Positions 1-8,535 of a stretch of DNA of 36,334 bases are shown piece after piece. The position numbers were made by a program, and so were the translations under genes. Source of the DNA: Betaproteobacteria bacterium (GTDB lineage Bacteria > Pseudomonadota > Gammaproteobacteria > Burkholderiales > Usitatibacteraceae); NCBI GenBank assembly GCA_025362705.1, contig JANYFH010000232.1, positions 1-36,334 of the forward strand, written 5' to 3'. Each line of letters starts with the position of its first letter. The first letter of the stretch is position 1. Below the pieces are notes generated by a model that saw nothing but the letters and a program-made list of their open reading frames with translations, made no database searches and had not been told where the DNA came from.

Positions 1-1
1 T

Positions 2-904
2 GGCAGCGTCTTTCCATGGACTTTTCCGCTGATGGGAACCTATTGGACTGCCGCCGATATCCTGGTTCAGCACGTTTCCAAAAAAGGTAGCCTGAAGGGC
101 AAGAAAATAGCGCTGGTGTATCACGACTCGCCGTTCGGCAAGGAGCCGATTCCAGTGCTGGAAGCACATGCCAAAAAACATGGCTTTGAATTAGTCAAAT
201 TGCCTGTTACGCATCCTGGCCTCGAACAAAAAGCCACCTGGCTGCAGATTCGCCAGCAGAAGCCTGATTACGTGTTCCTGTGGGGTTGGGGCGGCATGAA
301 CTCCACCGCGATCAAAGAAGCGATTGCCGTGTCGTATCCGCGTTTGCAAATGTACGGCGTGTGGTGGTCAGCAGCTGAACCGGATGTGCTGCCTGCCGAC
401 ATGGCGGCGAAAGGTTACAACGGACTGGCAATGCAGCATTCGAGCGAGAAAGATGCGGCCGTACATAAGGACATGCTGAAGTATCTCTACGACAAGAGCA
501 AAGGCACCGGCAAGAAAGAGGAAGTCGGCAATGTGCTCTACAACCGCGGCATGATCAGCGCAATGCTGGTGGTCGAAGCGGTCCGCAAGGCGCAATCGAA
601 ATATGGCAAGAAACCGGTGACGGGTGAGCAGGTGCGCTGGGGTGCAGAGAACCTGAATATCGATACCGCCCGAATCAAGGCTATCGGCTTTGAAGGCATG
701 TTGCAGCCGATCAAAACATCGTGCAGCGATCACGAAGGTGCGCACAAGGCGCGCATCCATACCTGGGATGGCAAAGCGTGGAGCTACACATCGGATTGGT
801 ATGAGGCCGACCGGGGCATGCTGGGCCCGATGATTACGGCGCAGGCCAAAAAATATGCGGAAGAAAAGAAAATTATACCGCGTGATTGCAGCAAAGAAAG
901 TTGA
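2..904 (+). CDS. ABC transporter substrate-binding protein, branched-chain amino acid (LivK-like) family, 5'-truncated by window edge
   Basis: Frame is open from base 2 (GSVFPWTFPLMGTYWTAADILVQHV...); periplasmic binding protein type I features (KGKKIALVYHDSPFGKEPI, KPDYVFLWGWGGMNSTAIKEA); followed by a LivF-like ATPase. Confidence 0.88.
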   Translation, partial: GSVFPWTFPLMGTYWTAADILVQHVSKKGSLKGKKIALVYHDSPFGKEPIPVLEAHAKKHGFELVKLPVTHPGLEQKATWLQIRQQKPDYVFLWGWGGMNSTAIKEAIAVSYPRLQMYGVWWSAAEPDVLPADMAAKGYNGLAMQHSSEKDAAVHKDMLKYLYDKSKGTGKKEEVGNVLYNRGMISAMLVVEAVRKAQSKYGKKPVTGEQVRWGAENLNIDTARIKAIGFEGMLQPIKTSCSDHEGAHKARIHTWDGKAWSYTSDWYEADRGMLGPMITAQAKKYAEEKKIIPRDCSKES

Positions 905-925
905 TGCTGGTTGAACGTTAGCCAC

Positions 926-957
926 TGGGCGCTGCGCAAAGCATCGTGTAGCGCCCA
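926..957. other. Intergenic hairpin between substrate-binding protein gene and livF
   Basis: Perfect 8-bp inverted repeat TGGGCGCT (926-933) / AGCGCCCA (950-957), 16-nt loop, no T-tract. Confidence 0.6.
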
Positions 958-985
958 ATAACGAACGCTCGAATCGAAGACACAA

Positions 986-1822
986 ATGCTAAACGCCACC
1001 CAACCTCCTGTTGCAGCAACAAAACCCCTGCTATCGGTCAACGGCATCGAGGTCATCTACAACCACGTCATCCTCGTGCTGAAGGGCGTTTCGCTTTGCG
1101 TGCCGGAGGGTGGCATCGTCGCGATCCTTGGCGCCAATGGCGCGGGCAAGACAACCACCTTGCGCGCCGTCTCGAATCTGCTGAAAAGCGAACGTGGTGA
1201 TGTGACCAAAGGTTCGGTCGAATATCGGGGTGAAAAGGTGCATCAACTGTCGCCGTCCGATCTGGTCAAGCGCGGTGTCATTCAGGTGATGGAGGGCCGC
1301 CACTGTTTTGCGCATCTGACGGTTGAAGAAAACTTGTTGACGGGTGCATATACGCGCAACGCTTCCCGCGCTGACGTTAATGTCGATCTTGAAAAGGTCT
1401 ACAACTATTTCCCGCGTTTGAAAACGCGTCGTAACTCCCAATCCGGCTACACCTCTGGCGGCGAGCAGCAGATGACGGCGGTCGGACGCGCCTTGATGTC
1501 GCGACCAAACATGATTCTGCTTGATGAGCCGTCGATGGGATTGGCGCCGCAGATTGTTGAAGAAATTTTTGAAATCGTGCGCAACCTGAATCAAAAGGAG
1601 AAGGTGAGTTTTCTGCTCGCCGAGCAGAACACGAATGTGGCATTGCGCTACGCAGAATTTGGCTACATCCTGGAAAACGGACGTGTAGTGATGGAAGGTG
1701 CAGCGAAGAGTCTCGCCGAGAATGAAGATGTGAAGGAGTTTTATCTCGGCATTTCAATATCTGGCCGCAAGAGCTTCAGGGACGTGAAGCACTATCGGCG
1801 CCGCAAGCGCTGGTTGGCGTGA
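986..1822 (+). CDS. livF: Branched-chain amino acid-type ABC transporter ATP-binding protein (LivF)
   Basis: Walker A GANGAGKTT, LivF-type TSGGEQQMTAVGRALMSRPNMILLDEPSMGLAP. Confidence 0.93.
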   Translation: MLNATQPPVAATKPLLSVNGIEVIYNHVILVLKGVSLCVPEGGIVAILGANGAGKTTTLRAVSNLLKSERGDVTKGSVEYRGEKVHQLSPSDLVKRGVIQVMEGRHCFAHLTVEENLLTGAYTRNASRADVNVDLEKVYNYFPRLKTRRNSQSGYTSGGEQQMTAVGRALMSRPNMILLDEPSMGLAPQIVEEIFEIVRNLNQKEKVSFLLAEQNTNVALRYAEFGYILENGRVVMEGAAKSLAENEDVKEFYLGISISGRKSFRDVKHYRRRKRWLA

Positions 1823-2118
1823 TGGCGAGGCTGTCAACTTCCGTGCTGGAAAATTTGCAGCCGTTGCTGGATAAGCTTCAGGACGCTCCCGGTCTTGTTC
1901 AAATTAAACCAGCGATTTTTTACTCCCGGCGTATTCCCATGCTGCATTTTCATGAAAGTTCAGACGGTGTTGTCGCGGATTTGAAGTGCGTGACGCCGAT
2001 TCCGTCAGGATTTGATCGAATGAAAATCACCAGTGTTGCCGGCCGGCAAAAGCTCATCAGGGAAGTGACCGCAAGATGTGCTGCGCTGGCTGCCACACAC
2101 GCGGTGAAGCGCTCATGA
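1819..2118 (+). CDS. Small hypothetical protein (99 aa) in the livF-paaK-like operon
   Basis: ATGA overlap with the livF stop (1819-1822) and a second ATGA overlap with the next gene (2115-2118), indicating translational coupling. Confidence 0.7.
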   Translation: MMARLSTSVLENLQPLLDKLQDAPGLVQIKPAIFYSRRIPMLHFHESSDGVVADLKCVTPIPSGFDRMKITSVAGRQKLIREVTARCAALAATHAVKRS

Positions 2119-3344
2119 GCATGCATTACGACACGCTCGAGACGAGGCCGCCGGAACAGCGCGAAGGTGAGTTGTTCGCAGCACTTCCCGCACAAGTCGC
2201 CCACGCGAAGGCAAACGCGCTGTATTTTGCGACATTGCTTGCCGGCATAGAGCCGCGTGACGTGGCCTCGCGCAAAGCATTGGCAACGTTGCCAGTCACG
2301 CGCAAATCAGATCTTGTGGATATACAAAAGCGCCGACTCCCATTCGGCGGATTGAACGCCATCGCCCCGGAAAAACTCGCGAGGCTGTTTGTTTCCCCCG
2401 GCCCGATTTACGACGCCGAAGGCAGGAGCCGTGATTTCTGGCGCACCGCACGCGTCATGTTCGCCGCAGGGTTTCGCGCAGGTGACATTGTGCACAACAC
2501 GTTTTCATATCACCTCACGCCCGCAGGATCGATGTTCGAAACCGGCGCACATGCGCTCGGTTGCGCAGTGATTCCGGCGGGCACGGGGCAGACAGAGATG
2601 CAACTCGCGACAATCGCGGCATTGCGACCATGCGCGTTCGCCGGCACACCGTCGTTCCTGAAATTGCTGATTGAGAAAGCCGACGAATACGATAGCGACA
2701 TAGGCCCGATCAAGAAAGCGATCTTGTCCGGAGAAGCGTTCCTGGCGCCTGCGCGCGAGCTCTTCAAGGCTCGCGGCATCGATGCTTACCAGGTCTACGG
2801 CAGCGCTGATCTGGGGATGATTGCGTATGAAAGCGGTGCCCGCGAAGGATTGATACTGGATGAAAACATCATCGTCGAAATTGTCCAGCCCGGCACTGGC
2901 AACCCCGTACCCGACGGTGAAGTTGGCGAGGTCGTGGTGACGACTTTCAATCGTGACTATCCGTTGATTCGTTTTGCCACGGGTGATTTGTCAGCTGTAC
3001 TTCTCGGGGCATCATCGTGCGGCCGTACCAATATCCGCATCAAAGGCTGGATGGGCCGCGCCGATCAAAGCACCAAAGTGCGCGGCATGTTCGTGCACCC
3101 ACACCAGATCGCCGAAATTGCGAAACGTCATCCAGAAATTTTAAAGGTAAGACTTACCGTAAGCCATGTGGATGCTGCGGATGCGATGATGCTCTCGTGC
3201 GAAGCATCAACTGAACTCGATCAGGAGGCAGTCAAAAATTCCATTCGCGAAATTACCAAGCTGCGCGGGGATGTGCGAATAGCAGCGAATGGATCGTTGC
3301 CGAATGATGGCAAGGTGATTGAGGATTGTCGAACCTACACTTGA
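2115..3344 (+). CDS. Phenylacetate-CoA ligase-like AMP-binding enzyme (PaaK superfamily)
   Basis: YQVYGSADLGMIAYES, VVTTFNRDYPLIRFATGDLS, IRIKGWMGRADQSTKVRGMFVHPHQI; ATG at 2115 inside the ORF-track ORF 2076..3344. Confidence 0.85.
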   Translation: MSMHYDTLETRPPEQREGELFAALPAQVAHAKANALYFATLLAGIEPRDVASRKALATLPVTRKSDLVDIQKRRLPFGGLNAIAPEKLARLFVSPGPIYDAEGRSRDFWRTARVMFAAGFRAGDIVHNTFSYHLTPAGSMFETGAHALGCAVIPAGTGQTEMQLATIAALRPCAFAGTPSFLKLLIEKADEYDSDIGPIKKAILSGEAFLAPARELFKARGIDAYQVYGSADLGMIAYESGAREGLILDENIIVEIVQPGTGNPVPDGEVGEVVVTTFNRDYPLIRFATGDLSAVLLGASSCGRTNIRIKGWMGRADQSTKVRGMFVHPHQIAEIAKRHPEILKVRLTVSHVDAADAMMLSCEASTELDQEAVKNSIREITKLRGDVRIAANGSLPNDGKVIEDCRTYT

Positions 3345-3388
3345 TGTGATGAGGCACTAGAATCGCGGCCCAAAGACGGAGAAAAGAC

Positions 3389-4477
3389 TTGAAAACTTAT
3401 CGCATCGCCACGATTCCCGGAGACGGAATTGGCAAGGAAGTCGTACCGGCAGGCCGCCATGTGCTGGAAGCACTTGCGGCCGCAGACGGTTCGTTTCGCT
3501 TCGAGTTCGAGAATTTCGACTGGGGCGGCGACTACTACCGCGCTCACGGCATGATGATGCCGGAGGATGGATTGAATCCATTACGCGACAAGGACGCGAT
3601 TTTGTTCGGCTCAGCCGGGGACCCGCATATTCCGGATCACATTACGCTCTGGGGTTTGCGCCTGAAAATTTGCCAGGGTTTCGATCAATACGCCAACGTG
3701 CGGCCAACGCGCATCTTGCCGGGCATAGATGCCCCGCTCAAGCGTTGTGCGATGGAAGATCTCAACTGGGTCATCGTGCGCGAAAATTCGGAAGGAGAAT
3801 ATGCCGGCGTCGGCGGTCGCGCGCACCAGGGGCATCCGATCGAAGTGGCAACCGATGTTTCGATCATGACGCGTGTCGGCGTCGAGCGCATCATTCGTTT
3901 TGCATTCAAGCTGGCGCAGTCGAGGCCGCGCAAGCTCCTGACGGTCATCACCAAGAGCAACGCACAGCGCCATGCGATGGTGATGTGGGATGAAATCGCC
4001 AATCTGGTTGCGAAGGATTTTCCGGACGTCAAATGGGACAAGGAATTGGTCGATGCCGCCACCGCGCGCATGGTCAATCGCCCGGCGAGCCTCGATACCA
4101 TCGTTGCCACCAACCTGCACGCCGACATTCTCTCCGACCTGGCTGCAGCGCTGGCAGGCAGCCTCGGCATCGCACCCACCGCCAACCTCGATCCGGAACG
4201 CCGCTACCCGTCGATGTTCGAACCGATCCACGGGTCGGCCTTCGACATCATGGGTCAGGGTCTGGCCAATCCCGTCGGTACTTTTTGGTCAGCGGTCATG
4301 ATGCTTGAGCATCTTGGCGAGGCTGAAGCCGCCAAACGACTGATGCAGGTAATTGAAGGCGTCACTGCCGACACCAAATTGCACACACGCGATCTCGGTG
4401 GCTCGGCGACCACTGTGGAAGTTACCGATGCTGTTTGCAAGCGCCTGGGTGGCAGCGTTCTGTACAGCGCTGCCTGA
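3389..4477 (+). CDS. Isocitrate/isopropylmalate dehydrogenase family, tartrate dehydrogenase / D-malate dehydrogenase-like (TtuC/DmlA type)
   Basis: TTG start; IATIPGDGIGKEVVPAG, ENSEGEYAGVGGRAHQG, FEPIHGSAFDIMGQGLANPVGTFWSAVMMLEHLG. Confidence 0.9.
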   Translation: MKTYRIATIPGDGIGKEVVPAGRHVLEALAAADGSFRFEFENFDWGGDYYRAHGMMMPEDGLNPLRDKDAILFGSAGDPHIPDHITLWGLRLKICQGFDQYANVRPTRILPGIDAPLKRCAMEDLNWVIVRENSEGEYAGVGGRAHQGHPIEVATDVSIMTRVGVERIIRFAFKLAQSRPRKLLTVITKSNAQRHAMVMWDEIANLVAKDFPDVKWDKELVDAATARMVNRPASLDTIVATNLHADILSDLAAALAGSLGIAPTANLDPERRYPSMFEPIHGSAFDIMGQGLANPVGTFWSAVMMLEHLGEAEAAKRLMQVIEGVTADTKLHTRDLGGSATTVEVTDAVCKRLGGSVLYSAA

Positions 4478-4641
4478 TACTTGTTCCCGGGAGAAAACAA
4501 AAATCATGGCAATTCGCTCCTGAACATTTGGATTTCGTAATCACGCTAAATAACAAACTGGCGAGCCAGATCAAGGATGAAATGGACAAGTTTGCCGGTA
4601 GGTAAAAAAGCTAAAGTGACCATCGATTTAATCGGTAAAGT

Positions 4642-4718
4642 CAAGAACCGGTGCGATTCACAGGCACAAATGCCTTCGAGATCCGCGCCAAATGGCGTTC
4701 TACGATTTACGCAACACC
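4642..4718 (+). repeat. Dispersed structured intergenic repeat, copy R1
   Basis: CAAGAACCGGTGCGATTCACAGGCACAAATGCCTTCGAGATCCGCGCCAAATGGCGTTCTACG; gapless match to R3/R4/R5/R7 with ATGGCG at repeat positions 51-56; internal hairpin AGGCA-CAAA-TGCCT. Confidence 0.75.
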
Positions 4719-4734
4719 TCAAACCTCAACTAGC

Positions 4735-4762
4735 CGTCATTCCGCCGAAGGCCGAAATGACG
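4735..4762. repeat. REP-like imperfect palindrome
   Basis: CGTCATTCCGCCGAAGGCCGAAATGACG: CGTCATT/AATGACG arms around CCGCCGAAGGCCG. Confidence 0.5.
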
Positions 4763-4826
4763 CGGTTAATAGGAGTTCCATTGAGGCAACATTGCCAAGT
4801 GTAAGCTTTGCGCAATAGCGACCTAG

Positions 4827-5144
4827 ATCAGAGTGATTTCCGCGCGCGGCATGAGCCGCAATGAATGGAAAATATGTGAAAGCCAAACTTAAACCCATAC
4901 CCACCTTCAAGTCCGAGGCAGCGGAACCGCATTCTGGCTAAAGAAAGACAGTACCAAGTACGTCGACAGGGCGAAAGCGAAGCGCGTAAGTTTCCCCAAT
5001 CTCAAACTAACGAACCAGAGCATTTCACTATGCCTGCAGTTGCACATGCTCAAACGCACCAAGGACAAAGCAAACGCAAACGCCCGCGATGTTACCTATC
5101 AATCGCTGATCAAGATTTGGCTGGAGGAGAACTTGTCAGCATAG
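4827..5144 (+). pseudogene. Remnant of a BrnT-like toxin tail plus frameshifted BrnA/CopG-like antitoxin
   Basis: Frame 4827-4892 reads IRVISARGMSRNEWKICESQT* (BrnT C-terminus-like). Overlapping GTG at 4876 reads VKAKLKPIPTFKSEAAE, then a 1-nt frame change, then AFWLKKDSTKYVDRAKAKRVSFPNLKLTNQSISLCLQLHMLKRTKDKANANARDVTYQSLIKIWLEENLSA*; 4876-5144 is 269 nt, not a multiple of 3. Confidence 0.7.
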
Positions 5145-5500
5145 GGATACTCAGCAACGATAAGAAGAAGTAATCGTGGATTTCATGTTCTTTGCGCGGT
5201 GCGGTTTGAACTCGCTGGATTAAGAACAGTTTAACGAGGGATGATTGTAACAAGAATCATTCTTAATAAGAGTAGCGAGCCTACGCTCCAGCAAGGGCGG
5301 GCTTCTCGGCGCATATCCCACCGAGACGTGCATCCAGCCTTGTTCACAGGGCAGTGTGTTTTCAACACAGGTTACGGGATAATCAAAAGAATTGCGTTGA
5401 ATTCACTGAGTGGTTTCAGTACACTTACGCGTTTTTGTGTTTCTGGTGTTTCCTAAAATGCCCGCAAAAACATGATTGTGTTGTTTCAGGAGAGTTGAAG

Positions 5501-6229
5501 TTGGTTACTGCAAAAGCAAAACCGAAGGCGAAAGCCGGGGGCAGCAAAACAAAAGTCGGCACAAAAGTTGCCAAACCCAAGGCAAAGCCCGTGGTGAAAG
5601 CCAAGGCCAAGCCAGCGCCGAAAATCGTCGCGAAGGCCAAGCCTGCGCCGAAAACAGTGGTGAAGCCAAAGGTAAAACCAAAGGCAAAAGTAAAAGTGGT
5701 GCCCAAGACGGTTGCCAAAGCCGCGCCTAAGCCAGCACCAAAAAACGTCGCTAAGCCCGTAACAAAGCTCATAACGAAACCAACACCGTACGTTTCGTCG
5801 AAGGCCGATACCCGCGTTCCGGGTTTGGCCACCGAAGCGGAACTGATCAAGCAGTCGAAGGCTGATTACATGTCGTCTGCGCAACGTAAATTTTTCAAGC
5901 ACCGTTTGCTTGAGTTGCAGACGCAAATGCGCGACAACGCTGACGCGACCACTGAACACTTGAGGGAACTGGCTGTAGCGCCCGATCCGGCAGACCGTGC
6001 GACGCAGGAAGAAGAACACGCGCTGGAACTGCGAACGCGCGATCGCGAGCGGAAGCTCCTGAAAAAGATCGAAGCTGCGCTTCTGCGTATCGAAGACGGT
6101 AGCTATGGTTACTGCGAAGAAACGGGCGAACCCATCGGTGTGCCGCGTTTGCTGGCGCGCCCCACCGCAACGCTGACGATCGAAGCACAAGAGCGTCGCG
6201 AACTGAAGCAAAAAATGTACGGCGAGTAA
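5501..6229 (+). CDS. dksA: DksA/TraR-family RNA polymerase-binding protein with long Lys/Ala/Pro-rich N-terminal tail
   Basis: C-terminal DksA core (YMSSAQRKFFKHRLLELQTQM...DRATQEEEHALELRTRDRERKLLKKIEAALLRIEDGSYGYCEETGEPIGVPRLLARPTATLTIEAQERRE). Probable TTG start at 5501, 8 nt after AGGAG; ORF-track start 5354 looks too far upstream. Confidence 0.88.
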   Translation: MVTAKAKPKAKAGGSKTKVGTKVAKPKAKPVVKAKAKPAPKIVAKAKPAPKTVVKPKVKPKAKVKVVPKTVAKAAPKPAPKNVAKPVTKLITKPTPYVSSKADTRVPGLATEAELIKQSKADYMSSAQRKFFKHRLLELQTQMRDNADATTEHLRELAVAPDPADRATQEEEHALELRTRDRERKLLKKIEAALLRIEDGSYGYCEETGEPIGVPRLLARPTATLTIEAQERRELKQKMYGE

Positions 6230-6252
6230 ATGACGTCCGTGCAGCACACAGG

Positions 6253-6278
6253 AAAACGGCCACGCATGTGGCCGTTTT
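6253..6278. terminator. Bidirectional rho-independent terminator between dksA and the NlpC/P60 gene
   Basis: AAAACGGCCAC-GCAT-GTGGCCGTTTT perfect 11-bp stem with A/T tracts on both sides. Confidence 0.88.
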
Positions 6279-6288
6279 CATTTGGACG

Positions 6289-6816
6289 TCAATCTTCGCT
6301 TAGCAGGCGCCGCGCACCATTGAAGCGTTTTTTCCAGTAATTGTCCGACATGCTGACGATCTCCACGCTCTTGCCACGCGAGGGAGCATGGACAAAACGG
6401 CCTTCACCGAGATAAATACCAACATGCGAAAAAGCGCGATTGAGCGTTTTATAAAAAACCAGGTCGCCCGGTTGCAGATCCTCACTTTTCACATTCACAC
6501 CAAGTTTGCCCATTGCGTAGGAACTGCGCGGTAATTCAAGTGCCAGCGACTCGGCAAACACATGGCGCACAAAGCCCGAACAATCGAAGCCAGATTGCGC
6601 TGAATTGCCGCCGTATTTGTAGTTCACGCCGATCATCGAGATTGCATGGATCAGTAAATTCTGCAAGCGGTCGGGCGGTGACAATTTCGCTTCCGCAATT
6701 GGTTCGGCGCGAAACTGCGGCTCGTCGCTAGTATCCGGTGCCACTCGATTGGCGAACGCCGGCATCAACGCGACCAAGTTTCCCGTAAGCAATATTGTCA
6801 TGAGTGCCCGAATCAT
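6289..6816 (-). CDS. C40 (NlpC/P60) family peptidoglycan hydrolase, secreted
   Basis: [27 protein letters not shown] ... [33 protein letters not shown]; start at [13 protein letters not shown] (signal peptide). Confidence 0.9.
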   Translation of the reverse strand: MIRALMTILLTGNLVALMPAFANRVAPDTSDEPQFRAEPIAEAKLSPPDRLQNLLIHAISMIGVNYKYGGNSAQSGFDCSGFVRHVFAESLALELPRSSYAMGKLGVNVKSEDLQPGDLVFYKTLNRAFSHVGIYLGEGRFVHAPSRGKSVEIVSMSDNYWKKRFNGARRLLSED

Positions 6817-6880
6817 GCGTTTGATGATACCGGTTAACGACCGGCATATAATCAAATTTTCCAACCGAGGAAGATTCGCC

Positions 6881-7765
6881 ATGCCGCCAAAAACTGCCCA
6901 TGAACTGATTCCGGACCTTGTACCGTTTGCCCCTAAAACCGAATATTCCCGCCGAGATTTTGTGATGACTTCACTTGCTTCCGGATTCGCCGCCGCTGTG
7001 CTGCCCGTCAACGCACAAACGATCACCACCGATACCAAAGGTCTGACAGCGGGCGAGGTGAAAATTGCCGTCAAGGACGGCCAGATGCCTGCCTATCGCG
7101 CCATGCCTGCCGGGGGAAAAAATTTGCCGGTGGTGTTGGTCGTGCAGGAAATCTTTGGCGTGCATGAGCACATCAAGGATATTTGCAGACGCTTCGCAAA
7201 AGAGGGTTATCTTGCCATCGCACCTGAGCTATATGCACGCCAGGGCGACCCAACCAAATACAAGGAAATTGCGGAGCTGTTCAAAGAAGTTGTGGGCAAA
7301 GTGCCGGACGAGCAAGTGATGTCAGACCTCGATGCGAGCGCTGCGTGGGCGGCAAAGAATGGCGGCAACGCGGACAAAATGGCTGTCACCGGATTTTGTT
7401 GGGGTGGTCGCATCGTCTGGATGTACGCGGCACACAATCCACGCTTGAAGGCGGGTACCGCATGGTACGGTGGTCTGGTCCGTCCGGGTACACCGCTATC
7501 GCCGAAGAATCCAATCGACATTGCATCGACGCTCAAGGTGCCGGTACTGGGATTGTATGGCGCAGCCGACACGGGCATTCCGGGCGACACGGTGGAAAAG
7601 ATGCGCGACGCACTGAAAAAAGCGGGCAGTCAATCCGAGATTGTGTTGTACGTGGATACGCCGCACGGGTTCAACGCTGATTACCGGCCTTCGTACCGTC
7701 CTGGCGAGGCTAATGACGGGTGGAAACGAATGATGGTTTGGTTCCGGAAATACGGGGCAGCCTAA
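6881..7765 (+). CDS. Dienelactone hydrolase family protein with N-terminal twin-arginine-like signal
   Basis: [24 protein letters not shown] leader; [59 protein letters not shown]. Confidence 0.88.
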   Translation: MPPKTAHELIPDLVPFAPKTEYSRRDFVMTSLASGFAAAVLPVNAQTITTDTKGLTAGEVKIAVKDGQMPAYRAMPAGGKNLPVVLVVQEIFGVHEHIKDICRRFAKEGYLAIAPELYARQGDPTKYKEIAELFKEVVGKVPDEQVMSDLDASAAWAAKNGGNADKMAVTGFCWGGRIVWMYAAHNPRLKAGTAWYGGLVRPGTPLSPKNPIDIASTLKVPVLGLYGAADTGIPGDTVEKMRDALKKAGSQSEIVLYVDTPHGFNADYRPSYRPGEANDGWKRMMVWFRKYGAA

Positions 7766-7784
7766 GCAGGGTAATACCGACCAG

Positions 7785-7804
7785 GCCGCGCCGAATGGCG
7801 CGGC
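7785..7804. other. GC-rich hairpin between convergent genes
   Basis: GCCGCGCC-GAAT-GGCGCGGC perfect inverted repeat; last base overlaps the stop codon of the minus-strand methyltransferase. Confidence 0.6.
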
Positions 7805-8421
7805 TAGGCCCGGCGCTGCCACACCTGCCAGCGCTCCTTGCCAGCGAAGACGGCAATGGAGTCGGTTGGCACGCTCTCCTCGATGAGATCGAAGTGGGGT
7901 GAAAGCAGTTCGACGAGCTCGGCGCGGGCTATTCCGAAAGGCGGACCTTTTTCGTTATTGTCGAAAAAGAAAAATCCTGTCAGGCGGCCATCGGGCGGTA
8001 TGAGTAGCGCGATGCGTGCGGCCCATGCAGGCCACAGCGACTTCGGTAGCGCGCACAGAAAAGCTCGTTCGTAAACCGTGCTAAAGCGCTCTTTGCCCAA
8101 GGCGTCACCAAAAAAATCCGCCTTTCGCACGTGGCTTCCCAATTCACCGAGTAGTTGTTTCGCGCGCGCCACTGCCGCTGGCGAAAAATCAATGGCGGTG
8201 ACATCCCAGCCAAGGCCCGCGAAAAAACGCACTTCATGGGCCGAGCCGCAGCCGGGAATGAGAACTTTCTTTGGTGCAGGGATTTGCGTAATGTAATCAA
8301 CCAATGATTGCGGTACACCGCCCTGATCCCAAGGGGTAAAGGCCGCATCAAAGCGCACATCCCAGAAGGCTGGTGAGGCCGGGTCATGTTTTGGAAAAGT
8401 TGGAATAATGGCAGAACCCAT
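7804..8421 (-). CDS. Thiopurine S-methyltransferase (TPMT)-family SAM-dependent methyltransferase
   Basis: FWDVRFDAAFTPWDQGGVPQSL, VLIPGCGSAHEVRFFAGLGWDVTAIDFSPAAV, start MGSAIIPTFPKHDPASPAFW. Confidence 0.87.
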   Translation of the reverse strand: MGSAIIPTFPKHDPASPAFWDVRFDAAFTPWDQGGVPQSLVDYITQIPAPKKVLIPGCGSAHEVRFFAGLGWDVTAIDFSPAAVARAKQLLGELGSHVRKADFFGDALGKERFSTVYERAFLCALPKSLWPAWAARIALLIPPDGRLTGFFFFDNNEKGPPFGIARAELVELLSPHFDLIEESVPTDSIAVFAGKERWQVWQRRA

Positions 8422-8535
8422 CAGCGCATTATAGGGGTCTCGTGCCGCGATTCCGGGGGTTCGTCGACTCGCTTTGACTTCCGGTTGATGTGGCGCTAAG
8501 GTGCGGCCTTCATTATGCGAAAGTGGAATGTTCGG

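Noticed and set aside
904-985. GTTAGCCACTGGGCGCTGCG looked like another copy of the CTAGCACTGG repeat
   Set aside because: Similarity is limited to the first few bases with an indel; the remainder is an unrelated hairpin
4577-4804. 75-aa ORF MKWTSLPVGKK...
   Set aside because: Runs through repeat R1 and the REP-like palindrome, no homology recognised; probably not coding
5252-5264. AAGAATCATTCTT palindrome, possible Fur-like operator
   Set aside because: Too short and poorly matched to the Fur consensus; no gene starts immediately downstream
5425-6247. Long antisense ORFs over dksA (141 and 253 aa)
   Set aside because: Produced by the low-complexity Lys/Ala codons of the dksA tail read on the opposite strand; no recognisable domains
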